Assembly (NCBI RefSeq): GCF_024323335.1
Contig: NC_066583.1
Location: forward strand, 408,964,031 to 409,028,030
Length of the DNA stretch: 64,000 bases
Source: Lathyrus oleraceus
Taxonomy: Eukaryota > Streptophyta > Magnoliopsida > Fabales > Fabaceae
Direction: 5' to 3'
The notes beneath the pieces are model-generated. The model worked only from the letters and a program-made list of their open reading frames with translations, did no database searches and was not told where the DNA came from. A program made the position numbers and the translations under genes. Below, piece after piece: positions 44,396 to 58,081 of this stretch (its first letter is position 1; each line of letters starts with the position of its first letter).

Positions 44396-47217
44396 AAAAA
44401 CAGAATAGCTTGCTAAGTTGAAAACCCAAAAGGGCGGCTTAGGCAAAAATGTGCGTCTCGGTGGATTAAAAACCCGAAAGGGCGGTCCAGGCAAAAGTTA
44501 GAGACATGAAAAAAAATACATCCCGCTAGATTAAGTACCTTATCCTGGGGCAATCTAGGCAAAAATTAGGGTTTTGGCAAGTAACTGCATCCTGACAAGA
44601 CTTTGTTCTACAACTGTCATCCGTCAGGGATTCTTGTTCATTCGTCATCAACCGAAGCTTCAAATACATCAGATTCAGAATTGGTGGAGAAATGGTCATT
44701 ATGTTCAATGTAGTCCTTTTCCAATATATATCACCAATTTCAAATTTGTAAAGATCTATGGAGTCTTGCCATTTGCAGACTACCATTCCATCAAATAAAT
44801 TTGAGCCTTTATCCAATTATTTGCACTCTTATTTGTTTCTAGTCAACAAATATTTTGCATGTTTTAATTAAGAAAATATCATTGTTGTAAACAAACAAGT
44901 TTTTCATAAATTGTTTTAAAAAAAAAAACAAAGTGAACATTCACAAAGACGAAAGGATACTTAAGAGATCCTCAGTGCTCTCCCAAGGGTGGTATGATCT
45001 CCAACAGGGTAAGACATTTGTTCATATTCCTGGCATAACTATATCCTTTTCCCCCACAATATTGTTGTGGTTTATCCCACCAAGTGGAGTTGCTTGTTAT
45101 TCACCTCTCTTCCCTTCAGCAGAGCAGTGATCTTTCCTCCTCAGCAGATGTGTCCTCTCTGGAAGATTCACTTGGTAGTTCGTTCCCAGAATCCCTTTAT
45201 CCCTCAGATAGATTCCCCAATAGAGTTGTTGTTGTGGCAAATTCTATTTGTGCATTAAACTCTTTTCCCTAGCTGTGACTGATGATTCATTCCCTGCAGA
45301 GATTTTGTTGTTTCCTGGTATCTCTGATCCCCGACAGATTAGATTCTCTCCGGTGATCTTGGCTTTCTCTCTTGAGATGTAGTACCGGGTGGTTGATTCC
45401 TGGACCTGTTTGTGTTAGGTATGTCTGTTTGTCAAGCATTCATCATGCATAAATCACGCATATACATGCATAATTATAACATTCAAATATTCATGTTGCA
45501 TTCTTGGCCATATATCGTTGTTTGTTGTCTCCTGCTATTTGGTGGTATATATCTCCCCAAGCAGGTGCGTGTGTATGATCTCTCCATATAGAGTCAGCTT
45601 CATAGGCAGAAAGCGTCTATCCTTTTTTTTTCCATATCCCCCACTGAGATATATCCTCGTGGATGATGTTTATTTCTGTTCCTTCCCAACACATACATTG
45701 GGACGGGTTCCCCTATTGAGTTATATCCTCACTAGGACGAGTCTTGATTCGGTGTGCCTCTTTGGTTTGATCCTAAACTGGCATCTTGTGACAGCTTCTT
45801 TTGCCTCCCTGTGGTATAAATGAATAATTGCTCGGTAATTAGTAATCATTCATATTATCCCCGGCAGAAGCTTGTGGTTTTCTACCTTATACCGGAAGTT
45901 GTAAACCCTATTTTCTTTCCCTTGCAGAGTTAACCTTTGGTTCATCATAATCAATGACGGTTACTTTTCCGTGGTTTCCTACCCAGTATCTTGTAGGTGT
46001 AATCCCCTCTTTGGTGGTTATCTTCATTCAATATTCGGTGTTGATATCCCCTTATTTGCCTGGATAATTGCTCTGATTTTGCAATTTATCCCCAGCGGGT
46101 CATCTTTCGTCTACCCTGTTGTTGTTGGTAACGATTGTTTCTCTCTTGAATTGGTCATCATTATATACCTAGTTTCGGTATCCCGATGCCTTTTCTTTTC
46201 GGTCGATTTATCCTTTATTAACCCAGTAACCGGTTGCGGATAATCTTCCATGCGAGTATGTTACCTACGTTTTTTTACCCATATAACGGTAGTAGATAAT
46301 ATATCTCATGTGCTCTTCAGTCGAAGTTTTTTTTTCCTTCCCTAGTCGAGTAAGATTCGTATTCCTATTTTGGAATCGAATGTCCATCCGTTAATCGAGT
46401 TTGCTTTTTGCCCTCTTTTTGGATGATGAGTGTTTTGGGAACAATCCCGAATTCACGCCTTGGTTGGTCACCTATTATATGCCCAGTAACCGGCATCCCT
46501 GGTGTTCCTCCCTTTCTGCTCCCTATTATGACTTTTGTCCCCTGTGGAGTCAGATTTCCCTGAGTTGAAATATACCTTTTTAGGTCTTCTTCAGATGTTT
46601 GGGTTGATTTATATCTCTCACCCTTATACCGGTCTTAGATACTCATTCTCCCCGGGCATGCTGTATCTCTCACCCTTATACCGGTGTTCAGATCACATGT
46701 CTCTTTGAGCTTGTTACCCAGTAACCAGTAATACCTCATCTCATTGCTTCCCTAGGAGAGTCTCTTTAGACATCCCCAGTGAAGTCCATTAGTGGATCGT
46801 CCTTGTTCGGATTTTTATCCGAAGTATCCGTTGTGGATAGTTTTTGCTGTATTGGCATATTCCCCAATACGGACGTCTTCGAGTCAGCTCGAGTCTTTCC
46901 ATTTGATTTATCCCCTCTGGAATTCTGCTCCCCAAACTTTGAGTTGTGCCCTGCTCACGCATTTCTTTCTTACCCCCATAAGAGTCCCCAGGATTTTGTC
47001 CCATGGAATGTATCACTCATATGGATTGTCAGTGTCTCCTGATTTTCTTTAATCCTTTGTGGACACATACCCCACAAAGTATTATCCTTTTACATACATA
47101 CATTTGCATCATGAGGTCTCTTAGGGACCAAAATTCGTCTCTTTGTTATTATTTAAGCCCATTCTATCTCGTTGAGACGAAGATTTTAACCTTCACTTCT
47201 CCGGCTAGAATGACCTT
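44396..47217 (+). other. Long 3' UTR of element A
   Basis: No gene over 2.8 kb. The start (44405-44570) has three imperfect AGGCAAAA-ended units like those in C. From about 45100 to 47080 at least fifteen short motifs of the type TTCCCCAGCAGAGTT recur, together with CCAGTAACCGGTAAT-like motifs (for example 46221, 46481, 46716) and a duplicated TATCTCTCACCCTTATACCGGT (about 46610 and 46668). ORFs up to about 100 codons are likely chance products. Confidence 0.65.
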
Positions 47218-47230
47218 AAATAGGGGCATC
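47218..47230 (+). other. Putative polypurine tract of element A
   Basis: AAATAGGGGCA just before the LTR start TGTAAGACCC at 47231. It is short and purine-rich; position is the main support. Confidence 0.55.
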
Positions 47231-48745
47231 TGTAAGACCCTAATTTTGTCCCTAAGATCCCTCATGGCATCATAACATTGCATTGCATAGCCTCAAGGAT
47301 CATTGAGCATCTTGGTTCCTTTTCCCTTTGGGTGGGACTCCTTGTGAGTGGTTTGAGATCACCAAGCATGCTTGAATTGTATATCATTGCTTTTCTTATT
47401 TTGTTTACTAACCAAAAGCACAAAAATATGTCACTAACATCTTTTGTTTGTAGCTTGAGCAATCACAAGGACCAAAGCTTTTCGGAGATCCTATGTACAA
47501 AGACATGGTCAAGAGGAGATGAAAACAAGCATGGTAATGGTTCCCAAAGCTCTCATCCATCAAATATGCCTCCCTAGTATCTCAATTCATCATTTTGAGC
47601 AAAGCAAGTCAAAGGATTTGAGGTTTGTTCCCCAGAGAAGCCCTAATTCATCTGTGCACCATAATGCCTTGCTCATGAAGAAACCTCAGCCCATGGTCAA
47701 ATGCAATAAAGGGAAGTTCTTTAATTCATCATTTCATGCATATGTGAACTTATTTGAGTGTCCTCAATCATCAATTCATCAAGATATGAGGCATGGACTT
47801 GAGAAGTTGATCAATCAATCCATCTGACTATCTTGAAATACACTGAGACATAACTTTTTATGTGTTGGTCAAATGGAGATGGTTCCAAAATCAACAATGT
47901 TCTTAAGGACAAGGTGAACAACGTTTATGTTCATCAAAATTTGATTTGAAGCTTGGAAAACCATCTTCCATTCCAATATATTATATATCATTTTGACTGA
48001 AACCCTAATTTTGGGTCAACTTCCCAAGAACATAACTCATTCATTTGTTATGATTTTGAGGTGGGATCAAATGCATTGGAAAGCTTTAGATGTATACTTC
48101 AAATGTTATGTTTAACAAAATTTCAAAATCTCAAAGTAAATACATGTGATAATGTAAGACATTATAGGTCCTTTTGGGACAAATGCATTAAAAGTAAAAA
48201 AAGCCCAACTTCAAGTGCCCATAACGCTTTCATCAAAAATCCAAATGATGCAAAATTTAAGTCCATTTTGATTGTCTTGAAAATATCTACAACTTTGATG
48301 TTAGAGGTTTTTCCATTTGAAGCTTGTATCATCAAAACAGAAGGGCTTTAAAGTTGGTCAATTTTAGAAACCTTGCCTTGACATGTTTTGCACATCACAC
48401 TTTAAACTCAAATTTCATAAATTTCCACACTGCAAATGAATTTTTGCCCAACATAACATTTGTTCCTTATACAAATACCTTTCCAACCATTACCCATATG
48501 CCTATGCTTGGATTTTCTAAATGGTACTTTTGAAGAGATGATTGTTTAGGTACAAATGGAGAATTCACTTGAAATCTTGTTACATGAGCAATTGCCTTTG
48601 CATTCACACGTCCATTTCCATTTGGCTGATGCTCAGAGTTCATTTGGCATTGTTTTTGGGCCTTGTGCATGATCATGCAAGCTCATGCAATGAAGCTTCA
48701 CATGCCATGCACACGGATTGCTCACACTCTCCTTGCCATTTTCTC

Positions 48746-48753
48746 TATAAATA
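48746..48753 (+). promoter_or_regulatory. TATA box of Ogre LTR 2
   Basis: TATAAATA in TCTCTATAAATAGAGAC, identical to LTR 1. It would drive transcription of interior B. Confidence 0.78.
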
Positions 48754-51723
48754 GAGACTTCATCCCACTCATTTGAGACGCCTAATTCAACCTGAAATGC
48801 TGCAGAGTTCTCTCCCTAACCATTACTAAAGAAGCAATTTCATTTTTCTCAATAATTTTCAGATCTAGAATTCAGCTTCATCTGGTTGTATTCTTAGATC
48901 TAATGCTTCTAGACCTTCACTATACATCTCATTGAACTTCTGTTTTGGTAAAGCAAGCAAGACAACAAGCTCAAGCTACCAAAATTCAAGCACACACTCC
49001 AACTGGTATTTTCTTCGATTATCCTAATCCTTTGACCTATTGGCTTAGATTTTGTGTTGGCTGAAGTCCTCTCAATGGAGGCATCATGTTTATGCTTTTA
49101 ATTTTTGAAATTCATTGAGTTCATGATGAACACCAGATTTTTCCATCTCTGATTTCTCATACTATAGAGATCTAGAGGGAAAATGGATGGTACAGGGATG
49201 ATGTACATCATCCCAGCTTTCTAATGATGTATAGATCGCACGTTTTGATGGAGGTTTGAGTTCCTGCAATTTGGCGGGAATCCTGAAGCTCACCGGAGAA
49301 GACGGTGGCTCTGGTGGCTTTATCATCTCCAGATCAAATCTAGGCCGTGCGTTTGAATCTCCAGATTTAATCTCATCATTTCTTTGTTATGACTTTTTAT
49401 AATGCGTTGTGTGGCTCAGTTGACTTGGATCCATGGTAGGCGCGCACTTCATGGCCTCATGATTTGCCAGCTCAATTAATGAGCTTAGATCAGACGGTCC
49501 ACGCTTTTTCCAATTTCTATTTTCTGTTTTTATTTTCCTTTTATTTTCTTTAATTCCATTTTATTTCAAAAATCAATATCTCTTTCATTTTTTATCCAAA
49601 AATTATGGGACCAATTGCATTATTTCCCAAATAAATTCTAGTTTCTATTTCTGATTTTTAATAATTTTTATTTTGTCATTTGATATTTTTTGTGAATTTT
49701 CTCTTTTCTGGTTATTTTTAATTCATTTTAAATAGTTTTTGACATTCAAAAAATGCAAAAATATTTTCCCAACCTACTTGAATGATGATGGATCTATGAA
49801 AAATATTCTCATCAATTTTTGAATTGATTTGAGATTTATTTGAGATTTTAATTCAATTAGGGTATTTTTATTCATTTTTAATTGATTAAAAATAGTTTCT
49901 GACTTTAAAAAATGCTAAAAAATTGTGTCAAACTTTGTTTGACCTTGTTGAACTTAGGATAAATCACTTGGACCTTTCAAGGTTGATTTGAAGTGATTTT
50001 GAAGTTTGACCTTTCTTTAATATTTTAATTCAGGTTTATTTTAAATATTAAAAATGCCAAAAATATTTTATTCTTTTCTTGAATTCCAATCTTCATCTCA
50101 CTTCTGTTTTTGATTGTTTGACCTTGACTTTCAATGTTACTGGTCAACATATGAGGATTGGTATATGGTACTTAATTTAATGCACTTTAATTTTGTCATT
50201 TCCATTTCTCTTATCCATCTTCTCCTTCTTCTCCTTCTTCTTTTATTTTTGATCAATGAGTTGAAGGTTGATAAGTTAGCATTGATTAGGGAGATTTAAC
50301 CTTCCTTGATTCAAATCTAATTCATCTTGATCAATTGATCAAGTGAATGGCTTTGCATTAAGGATAGGTTGTCTTCTAAATCATGCAACAGGCTTAAACC
50401 AATACAAGATCACTTTTCTTCTTCTTTTTGGCATGGCAAGTTGTTGGGACTTGGTTCACTAATCAAGACTCCTAACTTGTGTTTGTTGCCTACATTATTA
50501 TTGACCGGCCTCAGATAGTTGTGACTTCTACATAAGTCCAATTACGATTGCTTAACATAGTGCTAAATTTGCCTTATGGCACACTAACTATTGACAATTA
50601 ACATTTACTTTATGCAATTTACTTTTATGCAATTTACTATTTTTGCACACATTATCCATTTGCTTTTCTCTTTTCTCATTTGAGCACATGTTTATGTTAA
50701 TGCCATTTGCCTTTTGCTCACTTGAGCACATAATTGTGTATATATTATTGTGCTTGTGTTTTTGTTTTGATTATTGTGGACCAAAATGCAAAGAAATAGA
50801 CTTAGTTTCTAGGACTTTCCCTATGCAAAGAAATGGAGAATTGGACTTAGTTTCTAGGACCTTCCTTATGCAAAATTGGAGTAAAAGGATCTTAATGATG
50901 AGGATGGATTAGAAGGACCAAATCTCTAAACTCACTCTTATCCTTTCTTGTTTTACTCCATGAAACTTTTGATGTGTGTGCTTTTGTGCTAGGTGTTTCC
51001 ATTTGAACTTAATTGGAGGACCATTGCCATGTTCATCTAAAGAGAGAGATGCAAGAGCCATTGGAGGATTCTTAGAAGCATGACCTTATGTTTGATTGCT
51101 TGAAATATTTGCTTTGTGGTTGCTTTGTTCCAAAGGATGAGAGCTACTTGGATCATCAATATGATCTCAAGAGAGGAACTCCTAGTGTGGTTTCATTTCT
51201 TATCCCTCACCTTTTTGTTTTGCTTAGGACTTAGCCATTCTTCTTCTTCCCTCCACTCTAACCCAAGCCAAAACTTTTTGTGCAAACATTTAACCATTGT
51301 TTTCAAACATTAGAAACCTAAGCCTTATGCTTTTGATTTTCAAACTTTCTTTTCATAACACTTATTTTGAATTGAATCTTTAAGTCAATTATGACCATTT
51401 TTTGTATAGACTTCTAATTGGTAAATATAACCCATTCAAATGTGTTTTTGTGGTTCCAATGGCCACTTTCTTAATCAACTTTTTCATCACCCTTAGCTCT
51501 TAGGTTTGAGTTATCCTTGAGGTAGATATAATACTCACCTATATCCTTAGTGATGGACAATGAGTCTTCCATGCTTATTATAGGGTTAACCCCTCACTAG
51601 CATGTTGAAGCTATCCTCACACGGTGGATCTGTGGTTTGGTTGAGTTTTCTCCCTTTGATAACAAAAGACCTTAAGGCTTTTCGACCAATCAATTCACCA
51701 ACTTGTTTTGAGATTCTTACCCC

Positions 51724-51769
51724 GAACTATGAGGTTTTGATCCTGATATTTTTATAAGATGGTATGTAG
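51724..51769 (+). other. Conserved stem-loop, LTR 2 copy
   Basis: Same element as 34305-34350. The outer stem has CTATG (51727-51731) against TGTAG (51765-51769), still pairable with two G-U pairs. The inner stem has one mismatch (ATATT/AAGAT). Confidence 0.6.
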
Positions 51770-52129
51770 GCAATGGGTTTATCCATCCAAACACAAAATG
51801 TAAATAACTTGTACATTCTCCTCTCATCTCTTCAATCATGTTTGCACAAATAAATTTTCACAAAATACCAACCTTACAACAAGTGTGAAAAGGGCTCCCT
51901 AGGAGTACCTAGGATGTTTTGGGTGCCTAATACCTTCCCATTACATAACCAACCCCCTTACCCAGATCTCTGTTTCTTTTACTAGTTTTTTGTTAAAACT
52001 ATTAGGTTTTTGTTCGCTTTCTAACCATTCCTTTGGATAAATAGAAGTGTGGTGGCGACTCGACTTGTATGATTTACATTGGATTTAGTCAATATCTCTA
52101 ATGGTAACGAATACCCCACTACAGAAAAG

Positions 52130-52147
52130 TGGCGACTCTGCTGGGGA
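52130..52147 (+). other. Primer binding site of interior B
   Basis: TGGCGACTCTGCTGGGGA six bases after LTR 2. Its presence after what should be a 3' LTR proves the tandem arrangement. Confidence 0.9.
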
Positions 52148-53038
52148 ATCATGCCTAGTGGGTTTTGCCTATTCTTCATGCTTGTTGTATTGTATTTTCT
52201 TGTGACATATTTTTGTGCAATTTGGGATTACTGTATTGTATGTAATGTTTGAATTGCTTGATATTAATTCCTTGTGTGCTTGGTGATCTTTGTGAGATGA
52301 GTTCTATACCCGAACTCGAGTGCACTTAGGATAGGAGAATGGCATAGTCTTGTTGACTTGTGTGGAGTTATTCCTTAGCAAGTTGACTTGCGAGTCCATT
52401 CACTTGGTGGAGGTCATGTTGGGATCAATAGTGTAACACAAGTAAGTTGTGGTTAGACATTACTCTTTCCAATATAGACCTTAGAAGCCAAGGACCTTAG
52501 TTTACCAAGCCCATCTTGGCCTATTCTTAGGATGTAGTGCGAAGTTCGTTCAAGTGTAAGATTTTTGATACGATTGTTACGTGATACTACACTCATAAGA
52601 GTCTCTCTTGAGAATATTTTTGGGATACGAGTAGTCATTTCTCCGATAATATCCGAAAGATGGGATGATGACTATGGGAACCTCTTGTAGAACATGTTTG
52701 GCAGGTTTAAACCCTAGTACATTCCCTTTGGGTGGTTCTTAACCAAAACCCGATGCTCGTGACTTGCAACAAACCCTTGATTCATGGTTGATCCGTTCAT
52801 GCATCCTTAATATCAATGGAACTTGGGTGTAGATAAGGTGTAAACCATAATCCACCAAAATGGATGATTGATATTAAGGATGATATGATCCATCCCATGA
52901 CCGTTGTTTGAATTGCTTTGCTTGATCCTTGAGTGTGATGTTGCATTCATGCTTTCATGCACTCATTTGCATTCATATCATCAATAATAAAGGAAATTTT
53001 CAAGGAACTTAAGGGGTTTATTTGCAAAATTTTCAGAC
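52148..53038 (+). other. Untranslated leader of interior B
   Basis: Aligns with the A leader; no ORF and nothing further recognised. Confidence 0.6.
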
Positions 53039-54490
53039 ATGGAAAGACAAAGAAGGAATACTAATTAGTACAACTTCAGACAACCAGAGTTGAAAGAGTT
53101 AAGGAATCTGACATCCTATGTATTAGATCCTTTGGGTTTCAAAGCTCGTTTTGGGAAGCTTCTTCCTCTTCTGACTACTCAGGTGGATGAAGGGTTGATG
53201 AGTGTATTGGTGCAGTTTTATGATCCCTTGTACCGTTGCTTCACGTTTCCGGATTTCCAGCTTTTGCCTACGCTTGAGGAGTATGCCTATCTTGTGGGTA
53301 TACCTATTCTAGACTAGTTGTCGTTCAGTGGCTTAGAGAGTATTCCTACTTCTCAAGAGATAGCTGATATGTTACACATAGATGAATCTCTGGTTGGTGC
53401 TCATATGACTACCAAAGGTGGAATTCAAGGTCTCCCTTCTGAGTTCCTCATTGCTCAAGCCACTATCTATGGGAAGGCCATGAGTGAGGACGCCTTTGAG
53501 GCCATATTTGTACTTCTCATCTATGGATTGGTTTTGTTCCCCAACATCGACAAGTTTGTGGATGTGAACGCTATTAGGATCTTTTCTACTCTTAATCCTG
53601 TTCTGACTCTGTTGGGTGATACCTATTTCTCTTTGCATACGAGGAACGCAAAGGGTGGTGGCGCCATTGTGTGCTGTTTGCCTCTGTTGTATAAGTGGTT
53701 TATTTCTCACTTACCTCAGACGATCGCTTTCAAGGAAAACAAGGGATGTCTACGGTGGTCCACGAGACTCATGTCTCTCACTAATGATGATATCTCTTGG
53801 TATAACCGTGTGTATGATGGTGTGCAGATTATCGACTCTTGTTGTGAATTCTCCAATGTGCCTCTTCTTGGTACATGTGGTGGGATTAACTACAACCCCG
53901 TTTTGGCACGTCATCAGCTTGGGTTCCCCCTAAAGGATAAACCCAATAACATTTTGTTATAAGGTGTGTTCTTTCAGGAGGGTAAAGATCCCCAAGGCTT
54001 AAAAGCTAGGATGGTCCGCGCTTGGCGCAAGATTCATAAGAAAGGAAGGAAGGAGTTGGGTCCTAAGAATTGCATCGCTTTGGAGCCTTACACCGCTTGG
54101 GTAAGGAAGAGAGCGTCTGAGTATCTCATGCCTTACGAGTATCCGAGACCTACACCTATGATTATGGCTGGGCCTTCAACCCTCCCTAATCAAGGAGTAG
54201 AGGAGTTGAGAGACGAAGACCTATCACGTGCTTGGATCCGTGAACATGAAGAGTTGCTTCAGCAGATTAAGGAGAAGGATGCTTTGATTGAGTTCCTCGA
54301 GCATCAAGTTATTGATGACCCCGATGATGCATGGACTTCTCTACTTCCTCAGTCTTCCAAGTTTTGGAAGAGGAAGTACGATCGACTCGCCAAGAAGAAG
54401 GCAGATATGGAGGCAGCCTATGAGAGGGAAGTGAAGAGACTTCGCGCATCTTATCTTCCTGTGTCCCGAGCTTTAGATGATTGTTTCTAG
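53039..54490 (+). pseudogene. Ogre ORF1 (DUF7745-like), three stops
   Basis: Same frame and blocks as 35617-37068. Stops: TAG at 53066-53068 (ten codons in, B only), TAG at 53315-53317 (A has CAG), TAA at 53960-53962 (shared with A). At 53320-53330 B reads LSFSGLESIP where A reads LPFKGLESIP. No frameshift over 1.45 kb. Confidence 0.82.
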
Positions 54491-54784
54491 GGATCCATAG
54501 GATGATTATTTTCCCTTTGTCTTGTATATGATTGACAATGCTGTACTTCTTTTCTTGATATTATTTGATGAGATATTTCCACATATTTCCAAAATTTGTG
54601 AATAAAACCCTAGGGTTCCTTTGAAATATAAAAACAAATCATATGCACGAGCATTGCATGCATCATGTGCATAAGCAGGTTTTGTTTCCGGTCTCTTGTC
54701 CTGTGGTCTAACTCTGTGCTCTTCATTCATTTCGAAGACAAGCTGACTCACCGGTACTACACTAGAGCCAACTCTGCAAGACGG

Positions 54785-57041
54785 ATGGATCATCTAGAGC
54801 AAGAAAACCGTGAACTCAAGGAGGAAGTGGCTAGATTGAGCGCTTTGATGGAATCATTCTTGGCTGCCCAGAGCCAGTCTTCTCCGAAACCTTCAACTCC
54901 TCCCGAGAGGACAGTTATCTCCGAGATTGTTTCCTCAACTGTGCCTGCAGTCAGTGCACACTTTGTTCCAATAGCCATGCCAACCGGATTTCCGTGGAGG
55001 ATGCCTCCTAATTTCATGCCTGAGGGTCCCGCTCCTACCTTTGCTTCTATACCGGCATCTAGCCCGGTCCTTGCTATTCCTCCTCCTGTCATGCATACCA
55101 TGCCCAGGGTAGACGATACCATCTATCATTCTGAGCCGTCTGAGGGCCCAGATGTCTATGAGAAGATGGACGCCATGAATGATCAATTTCTTGAGCTTCG
55201 CAAGGAATTGAAGACTCTTAGAGGAAGGGATCTTTTTGGAAAGTCTGCTGCCGATCTCTGTTTAGTTCCCAACGTGAAGATCCCTGTGAAATTCAAGGTC
55301 CCTGACTTTGAAAAATACAAGGGAGATACTTGTCCTCTCAGCCACCTGGTCATGTATGCCAGGAAAATGTCTACTCAGACTGATAATGACCAACTGCTCA
55401 TCCACTACTTTCAGGACAATCTGTCCGGTGCTGCCCTGAGATGGGTACATGGGTTTAGATAGTGCGAACATCCAATCCTTCAATGATCTTGGCGAGGCCT
55501 TTGTCAAGCAATACAAGTATAACGTGGATATGGCTCCCGATAGGGATCAATTGAGGGCCATGTCCCAGAAGGACAAAGAAACGTTTAAAGAGTACGCCCA
55601 GAGGTGGCGAGAGGTGGCAGCATAGATCGTGCCTCCGCTTGAAGAGAAGGAAATGACTAAGATCTTTCTGAAGACCTTGAGTTCATTCTATTATGAGCGG
55701 ATGATTGCTAGCGCTCCTTCTGACTTCACCGAGATGGTGAATATGGGGATGCATTTAGAAGAAGGGGTTAGAGAAGGACGTCTAACCATAGAAGAAGGTT
55801 CTTCTGCCAAGCGTTATGGAGCGTTTGCGAAGAAGAAAGATGGAGAGGCACATGCTGTGACCTCTCATGTGAAATCAAGAAGACCCTCTGTGAGGAGGAA
55901 GACCATGCGTCCCGCCGGTAACCAGCACCAAGTGGCTCATATAGCACCTGTTTTCAGAGACAATCAACAGTATCAGCATCACATCAACAATCAACAACCA
56001 CCTCAGCAATATCAGCAAAAACAGCACCGACCGCAACAGCAGGCCTACCAACCTCGAAATAGTAATCAAACCAGCACTAGTTACGAGGGGAAAAGGGTCA
56101 CTTTCGATCCTATTCCGATGACGTACACAGAATTATATCTCTCTTTGATAGAGAGGAAGTTGATTACTCCGAGAGACCCACCGGCTATACCTGTTAACCC
56201 CCAGTGGTGGTATAAGCCCGAATTGCATTGTGTTTACCATTCTGGTGCTCCCAGCCACGATGTGGAGAATTGTTACCCTTTGAAGACCAAGGTTCAAGAC
56301 CTTGTGAGGTGTGGCATTCTGTGTTTCGAGGACATAGGTCCTAATGTGAAGAAGAACCCATTGCCCGAGCATTGGAAATCTGTCAACATGGTCCAGGGCT
56401 GCCCTGGAAAATACAAGGTCAAATATGTCATTCATATTCGACAGTCTCTGGTCGAGTTGCACCGTTTTCTATGTGACTATAGTTACTATGAGCACGACCA
56501 TGATAGATGCCGAGTCTGCTCTGTTAACCGATTGGGTTGTCGCCAGGTGCGTGAAGATCTCCAGGAAATGCTGGATGAAGGAGTTATTGAGATCCTTCAG
56601 AATAGGAATGTTGACGAAGATGAGCCTGAGGTCAACGTGATTTCCCCAGTATTCCGGATACCCGAACCTGTTATTATCAAGTACGATGGTAGCAAGCAGA
56701 AGGTTTCTCCCTCTCTGATCATTAAGCCTGCCGGTCTAGTACCATACTCTTCCGAAAAAGCAATTCCCTATCGCTACAACACTATTGCTGTAGAAGATGG
56801 GAAAGAAGTGACTTTGCCATCCTCCTCTGTGGTGAACATTGCTGATGTAAGCGGTTTGACCCGTAGCGGTCGTGTGTTTTCAGCACCACCAAAGTCTCAA
56901 GCTAGTGCTGATTTTGTTGAACGCCTGATTGGGACTGTTGTGAGACCTCCGAATCTGATACTTGCTATTAATCGCTCCTCTGTACTAAAAACTCCTACTT
57001 CTGTTGGCCTTAGTGGCAATGAGAAAGAAGAATGTGATTAG
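54785..57041 (+). pseudogene. Ogre gag, one frameshift and one stop
   Basis: Starts MDHLEQENRELKEEVARL as in A. One extra G at about 55443 (in ALRW-YMG) shifts the frame, and a TAG at 55622-55624 stands where A has CAG. From 55629 it is open for 470 codons through the basic and Gln/His-rich linkers and the knuckle CVYHSGAPSHDVENC (Ser for Gly before the second His) to the shared TAG at 57039. B is open at the two places where A has TAG in the C-terminal half. Confidence 0.87.
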
Positions 57042-58081
57042 ATGCTGAGGCTCATCAAAAAGAGCGAATACAACGTTGTAGACCAGCTTCTACAGACGCC
57101 ATCCAAGATATTAGTGTTATCTTTGCTTCTGAATTCAGAACCACATAGAGAGGCTCTGTAGAAAGTTTTGGATGTGGCATATGTAGATCATGATGTCATA
57201 ATAGAATAAATCGATAGTATTGTTGCAAACATTACTGCTTGTAACAATTTGAGTTTCTGTGACTCTGATCTCCCTGAGGAGGGAAGAGACCACAACTTGG
57301 CTTTACATATTTCTATGAGCTGCAGAGACGACTCCATGTCCAATGTGCTGGTGGACACTGGGTCATCACTAAATGTATTGCCGAAATCCACTCTTTCAAA
57401 ACTAGCATATCAAGGGCCTCCCATGAGGCAGAGTGGAGTTGTTGTGAAAGCTTTCGATGGGTCGCGCAAAACAGTGATTGGGGAAGTTGATCTCCCAATC
57501 AAGATTGGACCAAGTGATTTCCAGATTACCTTCCAGGTTATGGACATACACCCGTCGTACAGCTGTCTCTTAGGCAGACCATGGATTCACGAGGCAGGCG
57601 CCGTGACATCCACCCTACATCAGAAGCTAAAATTCATGAAGAATAAGAAACTGGTGGTGGTAAGGGGAGAAAAGGTTCTCCTGGTTAGCCAATTGTCTTC
57701 CTTCTCATATATAGATGCTGAGGATGAAGTTGGAACTCCTTTCCAAGCTTTATCTATAGCTGAGCCTATTGAGAAGAGAGCTCCTTCATTTGCTTCCTAT
57801 AGAGATGTGAAGTTGGCCATTGAGTATGGTGCAACTGCTGGTTTAGGAAAAATGATCGAGCTAGAAGATAACAAGTCCCGGGCTGGCATTGGCTTTTCTT
57901 CTGGGGTCTTCAACGCGCAAGGATTATTCAAGAGTGGAGGTTCCATCCACACCGGTCATGATGAAGAAGTTGCTGCTGTCTTGGAAGAGGATGCAGAGGA
58001 TGCTGACAATTTCATCATCCCTGGAGGGATCTACAATAATTGGGTCATTGTGGATCTTCCTACAGTTATCCACAAGTCAAC
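57042..58081 (+). pseudogene. Ogre protease region, first exon end
   Basis: Same as A, including stops at 57159 and 57207. Active site VLVDTGSSLNVLPKS has its Asp codon at 57354-57356; LLGRPWIHEAGAVTS is intact. The expected exon end is at 58081, but the next two bases are AT instead of GT. Confidence 0.85.

Larger units (their letters stand above)
29788..52123 (+). mobile_element. Ogre element 'A' (LTR, interior, LTR)
   Basis: LTRs of 4.9 kb (29788-34703 and 47231-52123) flank a 12.5-kb interior: PBS, leader, ORF1, gag, protease, intron, RT-RNase H-second RNase H-integrase, long 3' UTR, PPT. This total of about 22 kb is the usual Ogre size. The left flank is the copia pol frame. The right LTR is not followed by host DNA but by a second PBS and interior (B), so the structure is a tandem array sharing one LTR. 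Confidence 0.93.
47231..52123 (+). repeat. Ogre LTR 2, shared by interiors A and B
   Basis: It begins TGTAAGACCC, ends ACTACA, and aligns end to end with LTR 1. It is 3' LTR for A and 5' LTR for B, since a PBS follows at 52130. It has the same landmarks: TATA box 48746, stem-loop 51724-51769, PBS-like TGGCGACTC 52053. ORFs inside are chance. Confidence 0.93.

Noticed and set aside
45518..47052. Hydrophobic ORFs of 75-101 codons in the A 3' UTR as a possible envelope gene
   Set aside because: Phe/Leu/Ser-rich reading arises from T/C-rich DNA and repeated motifs; no matching ORF in C.
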